Positions 36,669 through 47,700 of a stretch of 64,000 bases of DNA are shown here, one piece after another. The notes under the pieces are model-generated. The model worked only from the letters and a program-made list of their open reading frames with translations. It did not search any database and was not told where the DNA came from. Origin of the DNA: Tribonema minus (lineage: Eukaryota > Sar > Xanthophyceae > Tribonematales > Tribonemataceae); contig JAFCMP010000223.1 in the NCBI GenBank assembly GCA_017506865.1, positions 186,001-250,000 on the forward strand, read 5' to 3'. The translations under genes and the position numbers were made by a program. Each line of letters begins with the position of its first letter. Position 1 is the stretch's first letter.

Positions 36669-37373
36669 TCTCTATGACAGCGCGTCTTGTTGAAAGCCGC
36701 CGTTCCGTGCGACCTCGTGTGGTGGTTTGCTAGTGGGGCACTTCAGTTCAGTTGTTGAATCTTGCCGTTATTTTGACGTTACACATTTGGAAACCGTTTT
36801 AACGTGCGTGTCACTGTGTGCGCCGCATGTGTCCGTGTTTGTGCACTTGGCAGTGCAAGCTGGCACTGTCATGTCAGCCAGTGCTGTCTTTGTTACATTG
36901 TGACAAATCAGCTGCATGCATGCGCCATCTGCCACAGGACTCATTCATGCATGCTGACAGTAGTCACTTCTACACACGCAGGACACACGCAGGCTGTCGG
37001 CTTGACACGAGTTAGCCACGTTTATGCTTGCTGAAATCTTGCTCATGTGGAGACACCCAGAAAGACGCTGAAAGCACAACGACATACAGGCAACTGCACT
37101 TGGTCAAGTTCAGGAGTGCATGTCACGGCTGCAAGCACATAAAAATGGTCCCTGCCCCCTGCTGCTCAACTACGCTACCATGCCATCAAAGCAAGCGCAC
37201 TTTATGCGCAATAATATGCCACCCTTCATTCAGCATCGTGATGCACACGACCACAAGGTTTGGCTCATTTCGCACGGCGGCACAGGCGGCACAGCAGTGG
37301 CATTGTCGGCACGGCGACATGGCCGAGAACAGGGTGTAATCATATGTATTTACAAGGAAGAGACATGACGACT
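36669..37373. other. Intergenic spacer; ARFRP1 3' end signal
   Basis: The minus strand just past the ARFRP1 stop contains TTGTAAAT near 37352, matching the TGTAA poly(A) signal used by many green algae. No other feature seen. Confidence 0.45.
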
Positions 37374-40300
37374 CTAAGTCATGCCTTGTGTCTTTTCGCG
37401 TGCTTTTGCTATTAACCACGAGATCCCCTCGTTGACTCCTTCTCTGCGCAACAGCAGAAACAACACCAAGGAGATCGCAAACAATAGAGGCATGAGACAC
37501 GCAAAACCTAACCGTCACCAGTCATCGCTCATCACTCATTACGCATTCATTACTTGGCCGACGACGTGAAGCTTATACTGCACACTTGCCCAATGACAAC
37601 GAAAACAGGCCCTAGATGAGCAGGGCGGCACTTGCAATACTGCAAGCTCTATACGACAGCTTCTTCACCCCCAACACATGACGTCATCATGGGTTACAGA
37701 AGTGATCAATGCAGGCGCCTGATCTTCGACGGCCACAGTGCATGTATGCATGTACCTCCTGTGCTCACTCTGCCAGGCGCGTGCACAGACTTCAACACAT
37801 GTGCGGTTGTAATTTGACCGACATGCGCCGCCCTGAGCCCCAGCACGCCGCTCATTTGGGGTCTTCACGGGTTGTGTTTCAGATCAAAGCAGCGAGCTCT
37901 ATTCTTCACGTCAGATGCTTTCCCATGCCAAACTTCAACTAGTCAGCTGATGCTCAACGTCAGTGGGACCACCACCTGACGTACTGCGCTGAAATATGGT
38001 GCTTTGCATTCATGAGTACATGTATACTTTGTAGATGCTGCCCCTCTGCCAACTCTGCTCATATATAGTACTCCTGACCTTAACTTAAAATACTGTTTAG
38101 TCAGCCTGACTAAGAGTGATTCCGACCTGACAAGTTGCATGAACGATTAATTGAAGTCATCCTGACATCTGAGTCAGTTATTGTGACTCGACGCCTCGCG
38201 CCGAGAACGACTCACCCTGACAGCGTGTGCGGGGAACAGCACGCCCACGACTTTGTGCTGTACGAGAGGAAATGGCTTGCTGCTGCTGCCCGGGTGCAGA
38301 TCATAATTTGTGGTGACCCATACAGGGTGATGTAGCGAGCACCACTTCAAGTAACAGTTGACGTTATGGTCACCCCGACAGCGTGCTGACACGCCCGTCA
38401 CCATACGCTCAACAAAGCAAAGGACCCTGATGCTGCTACACTCCGATGCAAAGCACAACTCAAAGTTACCCGGTAGAACAGTTGAAGTAAAGTTAACCGA
38501 CGACACTCACCCACAGGGCGTTGATGGCGCGTGCAAGCGTGACGGCACGTCGGTGTCCTGGTGCCCTACAAAGGAAAGTGCCCTGGAATGTGATGCTGCC
38601 ACCCCCCACTACAAGAGCATCACTCGAAAGATGCGCAGCAAGGATACAGTTGAAGTACAAGTTGAAGTCGCACTCACCCCGACAGTGCGCTAACAGCGTG
38701 AACGCCATCGTTTGGCAAGCGCGTAAACTTACGCTCTACAAAGGAAAGGGGCCTGAAGTTATGACGCTGCTACCCTCCAATGCAAGATCATCACTTGAGG
38801 TTACCAGGCAGGGACAGGACAGTTGAAGTACAAGTTGAAGTCGCACTCACCCCGACAGCGCGCTGACGGCGTGCACGCGGAACGGCACGCCCATCACCTT
38901 GTGCGCGTCGAACTGCGCCGCAATGTCCCCGCCGCTGCACGCGCCCGCCACGTCCTGCTTGTTGGCCAGCAGCAGCAGCGGCAGCGCGTGCAGCTCCGCC
39001 TGCTCGCGCACGGCGTGGAAGGCGAGCTGCGCCTCCTCAAAGCGTGCGGCGTCGGCGCTGTCCATGACGCATATGAGCGCGTGCGCGTCTGCGTAGTAGC
39101 GCTCCCACAGCGCGCGCAGGCGCACCTGCCCGCCCACGTCCCAGAAGGTAACGCTCACGCCGCCAATGTCCATCTTCGCGACTGCACGCGTGTTTAGCGG
39201 TGGGGGGGGGGGGGGCATTGATGAAGTCACGGGAGGTACGTGAAGTGCGTGATGGGTGAGGGGCGCAGCAGTGGCGCTGGAAAACTTCACCGCAGTGTCA
39301 AGGAGGGCGCTGGTTTCCTACAAAGATCTTACAGAAGGCAGGGTCCATCTTCGCGACTGCGCGCGAGTCAGGGGGGGGGCATGGAAAGAAGTGGGGGGTG
39401 ACGGCGAAGTTGCTCATGGTCTATGACATACTTGCAACTTCATGTATGTATGGCTAGAAGGCAAACCCTCAGCTAACTGCAACTTTTGCCAAGGGCAGGC
39501 CATGCCTACTCGGAGTGCTGGCATGGTGATCAGACTGTTGCGTTTCTCAGAGCATCCTAGTTCGAGATATGTCAACAGCTGAGGGCCATGTATCAGTTGC
39601 TGCGCAGTGGCAGGCTGTTGCAAGGGCAACAAGGCAACCAACTTCAACTTGTACTGACCACTGTCCTTGTTGTGGTGAAGGCAACAGCGACAAAGCGGGT
39701 CAGTTTAATGTTGAACTTGCCACTTCTTAGGCCGCCAGCATGCTATACAGCACTCCAAAGCCCAACTCCAAGCACGGCGTTCACGGCCGTGCCTATGCTT
39801 ATAGTTGTTTGTATAGCAAATGTACTGCTTTGACTACATCCGCTGCATGCAGAATGGACTGTACAGCTAGAGGTGCTGCCGCATGGCCTGGTGTTAACAT
39901 GACGTTCTCCTCAGCTGTGCTCATTTTGAAGTTTGTAGGTTACATGGACTAATGCATGCACGACCTATATTAGTGCGCCGCAGAGCGCTCACGAAATGCA
40001 GACACATATTTGCGGTGTACATGTGAACTCAAGCTGCGCAATGTACGATTATTTTTAGCAAGCCAAAGGCGCGCTTTGTCATGCAACTGACTATCGATGT
40101 CAGTCAGATTCTGGGTGTTCAGTCAACGCAGACGCCAACGAATGGTATTCTTATCACTAGTGCTGCTGAGAGTTGTGGAATTGATTGCAACGCACAATGT
40201 TGGTGCTCACTGGCATGCTTCAAGACAATGTTTTGCCGATCAGTTCGGCAAGTGATGGCACTCTTCAATTACTTGAAGTACAACTTTTTGCATGGCATGC

Positions 40301-40535
40301 TGTTTACATCACCTCTCGGAAGCAAGTCGCTTCAAGCAAAAAAACATGGTGGCAGTCCCAACTCACCATTCAAGCCGATGGTGGGGGGTATCTTAGCTGG
40401 GGGTATGCCCGGCACCTTTTTGAATATCCCCTTCATCTGCTCCAGCAGCGTTGTCTTTCCCGCATCATCTAGGCCCAGTATCAGCACGTTGACTTGTGTC
40501 TTGCTAGTGAGGTACCGCCACAGTCCCGCCAGCAA
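37374..40535 (-). CDS. ARFRP1: ARFRP1-type Arf-like small GTPase, three exons
   Basis: Small GTPase of the Arf-related protein 1 group (Golgi/trans-Golgi membrane traffic, upstream of ARL1 in animals and yeast). Exons on the minus strand: 40535-40367, 39181-38851 and 37443-37374; phases agree and give 189 residues. Motifs: GLDDAGKTT (P-loop) at residues 20-28, switch I around PPTIGLN, WDVGGQ (switch II/G3), NKQD (G4) and SAL (G5). The short last exon reads EGVNEGISWLIAKA, the usual C-terminal helix. As in ARFRP1 and unlike true Arfs there is no N-terminal Gly for myristoylation (start MLAGLWRYL), and the insert between P-loop and switch I is longer than in Arf1. The second intron holds an array of decayed exon-end copies. 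A TTGTAA signal follows the stop by about 20 nt. The ARFRP1 assignment over other ARLs is fairly secure from the whole-length resemblance. Confidence 0.9.
38200..38900 (-). repeat. Tandem array of ARFRP1 exon 2 end plus donor
   Basis: The functional exon end and donor (plus strand CTCACCCCGACAGCGCGCTG at 38846) is followed within the intron by decayed copies at about 38673, 38506, 38371 and 38211 (ACTCACCCTGACAGCGTG). Most copies are accompanied by GTTGAAGT or ACTTCAAGT. Spacings are roughly 173, 167, 137 and 158 bp. Confidence 0.85.
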
Positions 40536-41646
40536 AGAGAACTGCGAGCGCGCAGCGATGGTGCAAGAATGATAACTGCAAGTGTGACGGCGAAGCCTGG
40601 TGCGGGAAGTACGAGTGAAGGCCGTTCAAGACTGGCAGTGCATATGTGTACCAAGAGCAGCTGCTCCTGCATGAAAGTCTGTCTATGCATGCATGTACCC
40701 CATATGAGATGACACATATTACATATGATTGCAGTCATAGCACACCAGTTTGTAGAAGCTGGTGAGGCATGTATGGCTAAAGTGTAACTGCCACGGCCTG
40801 CGAGAGGCTGCACGCTGATGCGCATATCCTCTAGTGTAGTTGCAGGCCCGCTCAGCGTGAAACTATCATCCTGCCGGTCGCGCCACTGCTGCTGATTGTC
40901 TGACGGTAGTGATTGTAAGGTGATGTGTGCCCAGCAACGCACGCTTATTGATGCATCTACGCACTCAACTCACAAGCTGTTGGCGTGCGACCAGTGCACC
41001 CACCCTGCTCTGCTGCTGAGTTTCTGGCATGACTACGGCCAGGAGCTTGTGGTCCTGAGCTCTCATCCGGTACCACTATGAAACGTTGGTCACAATGACA
41101 ACATTGATCAACGCGTTCGTGTTTGGCAAACAGTTCGCCCACTGCTAATATGTAATTGCCAGCTACTAGGCAGCCACACTGCTGCATCAACGCTACGCCA
41201 CGCTTGCGATTGGCATTGGCGGCGCGCTGGACTCACACTCTGCACCACTGTGCCCACTGCTGTTACATACACGAGTGTATGAATACATGAGACATGCACC
41301 CATTGCAGGCAATGCGAATTACGCCTTTGGCTGGCTAATAAGGATACAATGTCAGCACACATTGAAATGGTGAGCCAAACTCAGTTGAAGAAGCAAGGCA
41401 GACTGTGCTTGGAATGAGCTAAGATGTGAAGCTCATTGTGCGAAACAGCAGATGTGCCAAATGTTCGACATCAACGGCAAGTGCATACAGGTCACGGTGG
41501 CCTCTGCAGCGAGGAACCTGAACAGATGTTCGTTTTTCTAGTTTTGGAAAAACATTCAAGTGTTGAAACACCGTAGTCTCAACATGATCTGGTCATACGC
41601 CTGACCCGCAAACAATTGAACAGAGTACGGTGGCTCTGACAGTCAG
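40536..41646. other. Intergenic region upstream of ARFRP1
   Basis: No coding exon or RNA gene could be recognised. It would include the ARFRP1 promoter on the minus strand. Confidence 0.4.
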
Positions 41647-41765
41647 TCAATGACGAGACAGGATGAATCCAGGGGGTGAAAGTTGCCTGTTCAACTCATC
41701 TTCCACTAAAGAATGAGACATGTTGTCCATAGCAGGCTTGCAGCATTCGTCAAGCATACACTCAC

Positions 41766-41904
41766 CATCGATCGTGCAAGGAATCAGTGCAAGCCACGCA
41801 TCGCCAGCGCGTGCGGCCTCATCCCCTCCCAGATCCAAGAAATAGCCAGATCCAACGCGTTTGGATTTTCCGTCCAGCAGCAGGGCAAACCGACCGTACA
41901 CCAC
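41766..41904 (-). other. Possible orphan exon
   Basis: The minus strand reads VYGRFALLLDGKSKRVGSG then YFLDLGGDEAARAGDAWLAL and ends at a good donor (GATG then GTGAGTG at 41765). Composition is protein-like, but no ATG or acceptor in front and no downstream exon could be linked. It could be part of an unrecognised minus-strand gene between ARFRP1 and the FYV7-like gene. Confidence 0.25.
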
Positions 41905-42130
41905 GAGGTTAAATCAGAGAAGCCAAGTCACCGCCAGATCAGCAGGACGACCGGCAGCAGCAGGACCGGCCACGACGTGCCAAGCCAAGCGTGCGATTTT
42001 GCGAAAGCACTAATAGAGCAACTCTGAATGCCAGAACAACGGCAGTGCCCAACACTTTTTTTTATGGCTGATGGTTTTGAAGCCATTCACAACCTCATCG
42101 GACTCCACACTCTGCACAAAGCCATGTGAC

Positions 42131-42919
42131 ATGGCGAAGCCTGGTATGGGAAAGCCGCGGCGCCCCCTGCCTGGATCACTCACCCTGGAGCGCTTTGCGG
42201 GGGGCAAGGATGGCAGCTCCATCGCTTTCAAGAAGAAAAAGCAAGGTGACCAGACCTGTCTAATGCATGATGCCCGTTGTCATGTGCTGCAGCAGCCACC
42301 GAGATGATAGATACACTTCTTTCCCCATATGATCGACCATGAACATAACCGAAAGAGCCGGCCCCGTTCAAGCCAAGGGTGTCCGGTTGAGTTTGATCGA
42401 TGGCTGCCGATCATCACCGATAATTTATGGCTGCCGTGCACAAGAGCCCATCGCTGACTATGCCGTGGCCTTCCCCTCGCTCCCTCCTTGTCTCGTCCAG
42501 CCTTTAAGCGCAAGCTCGTGCACAAGGCCCAGCTCAAGAAGGAGTATGCCAAGGTCCTCAAGCGGGAAGGCATGGCTCCCCTCGATCCGCCGTCACAGCA
42601 GCAGCGCCGCCAACCTGAAGCTCCTGCTGCCGAAGCTGATTCGGAGGCCAAACCAACGCCCGGTGAGCCTGCAGAGCGAAGGAAACGCAGTGCGAGGCCC
42701 GACCCCTTCAGAGCCGCAAAAGCCAAGGCCACGCAGCGGGCCGAGGAGATCGAGCAGCGCAAGCAGCAGAAGGCACAGGTGGAGTCGGCGAAGCAGCAGC
42801 GGGAGAGCGAGCGGCGCAAGCGGCACGCATTGCTCAGCGCAAAGACCAAGACTGGACAGCCCGTGATGAAGAATAAGATCTTTGACATGCTCGCCAAGAT
42901 CCAAGCTGATGCTGCGTAG
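42131..42919 (+). CDS. FYV7/CCDC59-like rRNA-processing protein
   Basis: Two exons, 42131-42245 and 42501-42919, joining in phase to give 177 residues. The start MAKPGMGKPRRP is the only in-frame ATG choice near the exon start. The protein is small, basic and helical: KKKKQ at the exon 1 end, KRKLVHKAQLKKEYAKVLK at the exon 2 start, a charged Glu/Arg/Lys middle, and at the C-terminus KTKTGQPVMKNKIFDMLAKI. The last block resembles the KTxxGQPxMxxxxxxLLxKI ending of yeast Fyv7 and animal CCDC59/TAP26, nucleolar factors of small-subunit rRNA processing. Function is inferred from that short signature plus overall composition. TTGTAAGT about 70 nt after the stop is a plausible green-algal poly(A) signal. 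Confidence 0.72.
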
Positions 42920-43701
42920 TGACTTGGCTGCGCACGTTGCTGCAGCTAGCCAGCAACTGCAGCGGGTGGCCAGGTAGTCTCTGCCACTGTTGTAAGTAGA
43001 CAGGTTGTGTATATAGCATCCGCAGATTGTCCACAGACGTGGCAGAGCAGTTGCACGTCCCCACCCATAAATCAATGTTGTGACGTTCTGGATGCCTAGT
43101 GTTTCAGTGTCACTGTTTCTGCTGGCTGTTGGTTGCATCATGTCTTTCGCTGTTTTGCCCAGCACATCAAAATGATATGGCGCGCAGAATTGGCGTTGTT
43201 TTGCTTGCAATAAAATTTTGGACTGCTTTTGCGATGCATGTCATGTTTAGCTTCAGCACCACTTTATAAATACCTTCACCTATGTCATTTTGAAATGACC
43301 TTCCCATCATGGCATTGAGCAATATGGAGTGCACATGGGTAGGTCTTGAACCTGCAATGCTCGCACGTCACTCCGAATTATGGTGCATGACATGTCACAG
43401 TGCAATGACAACAAAGCTGTGAGCGCGGTCTTCATCGAATTCAGTGCCAGGCTTGTGTCAGAGCCAATCTGCCACAGGTGAGTTATCTGATACTTCGAAG
43501 TAGTAGTTTGCTTTTGTTGTGGTTCGGCAAAGGTGTCAGCAATGCGCACTGCCTATTTGCAGTTTACGTGGTGTTGCGTTGCCATGCGTAATATGTGATC
43601 ACTTCTGGGGATATTGTGAACTTTTCTCCGTAGTCAAATGAACGCAATAATCGGATATGGGCGCGGTACACAAGTGATCGTACTTTTATTGGTTAATTTG
43701 T
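42920..43701. other. 3' flank of the FYV7-like gene and spacer
   Basis: Contains TGTAA near 42991 and TACTTCGAAGTA at 43491-43502. No further gene. Confidence 0.45.
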
Positions 43702-43712
43702 GTACACCTGAG
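43702..43712 (+). repeat. Target-site duplication, 5' side
   Basis: GTACACCTGAG, repeated exactly at 44166-44176 after the A-tract of the LINE fragment. Confidence 0.9.
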
Positions 43713-44168
43713 CAGGATGTCAGTGCCCGGAGGAGCGCGCCCTAAAGCTCTCAAGGGCATCGCCCTGGCGCGCTTACGCTCGGCACTGTCGGCAGCGCTC
43801 CACATGGCGTACTCTGGCCGTGTCATGACACACATGGCAGAATCCAGGGGGGGGGGCACATGGAGGAGGACGTAGGGGAGGACCCCGAGATGCCATTTGG
43901 CGGCGGCGGCGTTTGAGTGGTTGTCGTTGCGACACTTTCAGACTGTCATACGACATGTAGATTCCTTACAGCTAGATGCCAATCATCTGGGCTTTTTCGC
44001 GCCCTGAGCGAGAATTAATAAAAAGTAGAGATGCCATTTGGCGGCGGCGGCGTTTGAGTGGTTGTCGTTGCGACACTTTCAGACTGTCATACGACATGTA
44101 GATTCCTTACAGCTAGATGCCAATCATCTGGGCTTTTTCGCGCCCTGAGCGAGAATTAATAAAAAGTA
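43713..44168 (+). mobile_element. 5'-truncated LINE 3' fragment with duplicated 3' end
   Basis: Same family as the element at 11326-13965, opposite strand. It begins in the C-terminal coding part (GGARPKALKGIALARLRSAL) and runs through its stop (TTTGGCGGCGGCGGCGTTTGA) and 3' UTR to TTAATAAAAA. The last 141 bp (43887-44027) is repeated immediately at 44028-44168, so the copy ends with two full 3' termini. Flanked by an exact 11-bp target-site duplication. Nearly identical to the full element, hence recent. Confidence 0.9.
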
Positions 44169-44176
44169 CACCTGAG
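44166..44176 (+). repeat. Target-site duplication, 3' side
   Basis: GTACACCTGAG directly after the second A-tract, identical to 43702-43712. Confidence 0.9.
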
Positions 44177-44783
44177 TAGGCAGGCAGTTTGTCCTGATGG
44201 CAAAGAAAATCAGTGAGAACACCAACTGCTAGGGTATGTTTGACTCGCCTGATGCATGCGTTATATGAACACTAAGGATGACACACGAATAAACTCTGGC
44301 TTTGTCTGCAATAGCCAGACCGCGTTTGAAAACACCTCAGGCTTTGATGGCAAATGAAATCACATACTTGATGCTGTGCAGGCCGGGCCGATTTGAATGC
44401 ACTGCAGTACTGCATCCGCGGTGGCAAACACATGAGACGTGTAACGAATTCGTACACATGCGCCACATGTCCCCTGAATTGCACTTAAGAGCGGCATATG
44501 GTGGTTGCAAAGTGCCTGCGGCTGAAGTCACGCTGTCAGTAGGGTTAGGTCTTCAGGTGACTAAAAAAAGGCGACTCTCTAGGGCTGTGTGGAGATTTAA
44601 TGTAGGATTATATTCCCTTTAACAGCCGAGAACGGTCCCGAGAAAATGAAACCGCCGCACATTCCAATGTCATGCTCTGCATGCCTGTTATGGTCAAGCA
44701 TGTGGGCCACGGCGACATATAATGGCTGCAGCAGCCAATAGGTCCAATCTAACAGACCAGCAAGCAATCATCATCCAGTGGCC
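44177..44783. other. Spacer upstream of the C2/coiled-coil gene
   Basis: No exon seen. It should hold the promoter of the plus-strand gene that starts at 44784. Confidence 0.4.
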
Positions 44784-47700
44784 ATGAGTGGCGAGCCCAG
44801 CTTATGCGTGCACGTGAGAAGCGCGCGGTCGTTGCCCACGAGCACGATCGGACGGTCTGCGAAATGGGTGGTCGCAGGCAGCATAAGGGAGGCAGATTCT
44901 CCGGCTTCGTTGCTGGGCGGGACCACGGATGCCAAACGGGTTGTAACAGGAATCGCAGGAGCACAAGGATGGAATGATATCCTTCAGGTGAGCACTTGCC
45001 TTACGTGCGGCATGGGTGGTAAATGGAAAGACAGTGGACGACAACTCTTGTCGGATGATTTGGTCACGAGCGGCGCTTTCCAACATATCCATGCAGAATG
45101 CTCGATGACATTCCCTGACGTCGCCAAGTTGGTGTGAATTTCTTCGGCGCACATGCACGCAGCGAGCAGCAGCATGAAGTGCCATGTACTTTATATGCAA
45201 TTGAAGTAGTACCGAGTGCAAAGGTGTGTGTGGGCCAAAACGTCACCACAGGCTGGTTATTCAAAGCTGACATGCAAGTGGATTTTAATCCTGGCTCATG
45301 CCACGTGAACACACAGGCAACACTTCTCCCACTTGAACACACTTATGATGCCCCCTCCCCACATGACACCAGGTACCGGCGGACAGTATGCACCAGATGC
45401 AGGACCCCCGCCTGTTCCTGAGCATCATCAACCAGAACAACAACTCAGTGCTCAGCAGCGCCGCTCTCTCCCTACTTGAACTCGTGCCCTGGCACAGCTA
45501 CAACCTCACCATCTCACTGCCGCGCGCAGTGCAGCTAGACCTGACAGTCTGTCTAGAGTCCCAGCCCCCCGACATCAAGGTCCAGCACGCCATCATCGTC
45601 AGCAACGCCGCGCTGACGGTGCCTGCTACATGGCTGCACAACGCAACGGAAGTGCTCAGCGTGGCACGCCTCATCACGCGCGACAAATCCGCCGTCAGCA
45701 GGGTGCTCATGGGGCTCTCCACAGATCCCCCGCACCCCCTGCCCCCCACCCCCTGCACCTGCGAGCCGCGCGACGGCGCCAAAGACCTCATTGACGCGTA
45801 CATTGCTCAGCAGAGCCCCAAGCAGTCAGGTCGGAACGCATCGCCCGCTCAGCGCCCGTCGCTGCGGCGCCCCGTCGCGGCGACGGCGGTTTCGTGGCCC
45901 GAAACCACGCGCTTCGCGCTTGGCGCGCAGGTCAAGTCGCGCCTCATGTCCGCCGTCGACGCTTACCCGGAGACACTTTATGAGTTTGCGGATGGTGCTG
46001 GTGTGGAGTCTGCGGCAGTGCTGCTGTACACGTTCTTCGGCTACGCGGCGCTGCGCAAGACGGCGGCGGCGGCGGCGCATGTGGCCTACCTCGGCTATGC
46101 CCTGCTGCACCTGCCGCACCGGCCGGAGGGCCAGTTCACCCTGAGCAGCACGCTCTTCACGCCGCTGGGCGCGCAAGTGGAGGGCGCTGGCGAGTACCGC
46201 GTCACCATGAAGGTTTTCGGGCCGCCGCCGCCGTCGCCGCCGCCGCAGCCGCCGCTGCTGCAGCTCTCGCGCAGTCCAGCAGGCAGCGGCCGCATAAGCG
46301 GCGGCGGCGGCGACAACAGCGCGCGCAAGCTGGCGTCGGCAAACAACAGCCCATCACAGAGTCCGAGGCAGAGTCCAAGGCAGAGTCCAAGACAGAGTCC
46401 GAGGCAGAGTCCCAGGCTGTCGCCACACGCGCCACGGGAGTCGCAGCAGCGCCCGGACTTGAGGGCAGGTATTGCTGCAGCGATTCTGGCGGCGTCGCGA
46501 CTGGGGCACAAGGGGGCAGTGGCGCAGCAGCAGGAGCAGCAGGAAGGGGATGTTGAGGGGCAGAACTGGGAGGGGGGGGGGGAGGGGGGGGCGGCGGCAG
46601 AGTGGGACGCGCCAGAGGTGACAGCAGAAGGTGATCATCACGTGAAACTTGAAGTCACTGTGCTGTATTTGAGATCAGGGATGCCTGCAAGGCACCGCCA
46701 GCCACGTTACACGAGAGCAGCAACGCTGACATTCACAGCACCTGCACATCGTTGTGACCCTGACGCATGGACCCTGCCATCAATCATGATGCTATCGTCA
46801 CGGTGGTGGACTTTCAATAATAATAAGAATGCGTTCGTTCAGCAAGTTCTTGACATGTCAACATTCTTGACATATGCATCAATGCCATTTCCTTGACTGG
46901 TTGCACATTTCCCCCTACTGGCACCACAGAGGCCTCAGCCTATGAGGCAGCGACCGCTACAGCAGATGGGCCCTACCGAAACGAGGAGACGAGTCCAGAG
47001 ACAAGACCACTGCAGCAGCGATCAGCAAGACCCAAGTCGCGCCCATTGGAAAAGCAGGGGTCTCAGAGGCTAGAGGAGCTGGGAAAGGGCCTCAAGCAGC
47101 TACAGGCAATGCTGGAGAAACGAGAGGCAGGGGTGCATGGGGTGAGTGAGATGCCTATGCGCCTGTGACTCTCCATCTTCCAATGTGACGTGCTTGGACG
47201 CCCAAGCTGCACTCAGTGAGAGTTGTGTTTTGACAACGTGGCATCGCGTGCACGCATTACCCATATACTAACCTACGATTTGCAGTGTGCCATTCATGTG
47301 CAATGTTAGCTGTTTGCAGTCCCCGCTACGGGCTACAAAAGCAAACCGACAACACTGGAGGCCACGCTTACAAGTAGACGGATTTGCATCGAAAAGCGCT
47401 GTCGATGACATCTGGTCTTCTTGGAGGCCTGTAGGCATGGACTGACCCTGCTACCACCTCAAGCCAAAGAAACTCCGCAGTGGTGCTTACCACAGCAGAT
47501 ACACACTGTAAGCGCACGGCGTATACATATTACAATGCCTTGTGCGTGCTCAATGCTCAGTGCTCAGCACAAAGGCTGTTGCCGATACATCCCGAAGCAA
47601 CCTTTACGCATGCCACTTTTTGCATCCAATGCGCATAGACGGAAGTGCAATTTCGCACACAGCAACACTCATTCTGCTGTTGTCTGGGCTCTGACGCTGC

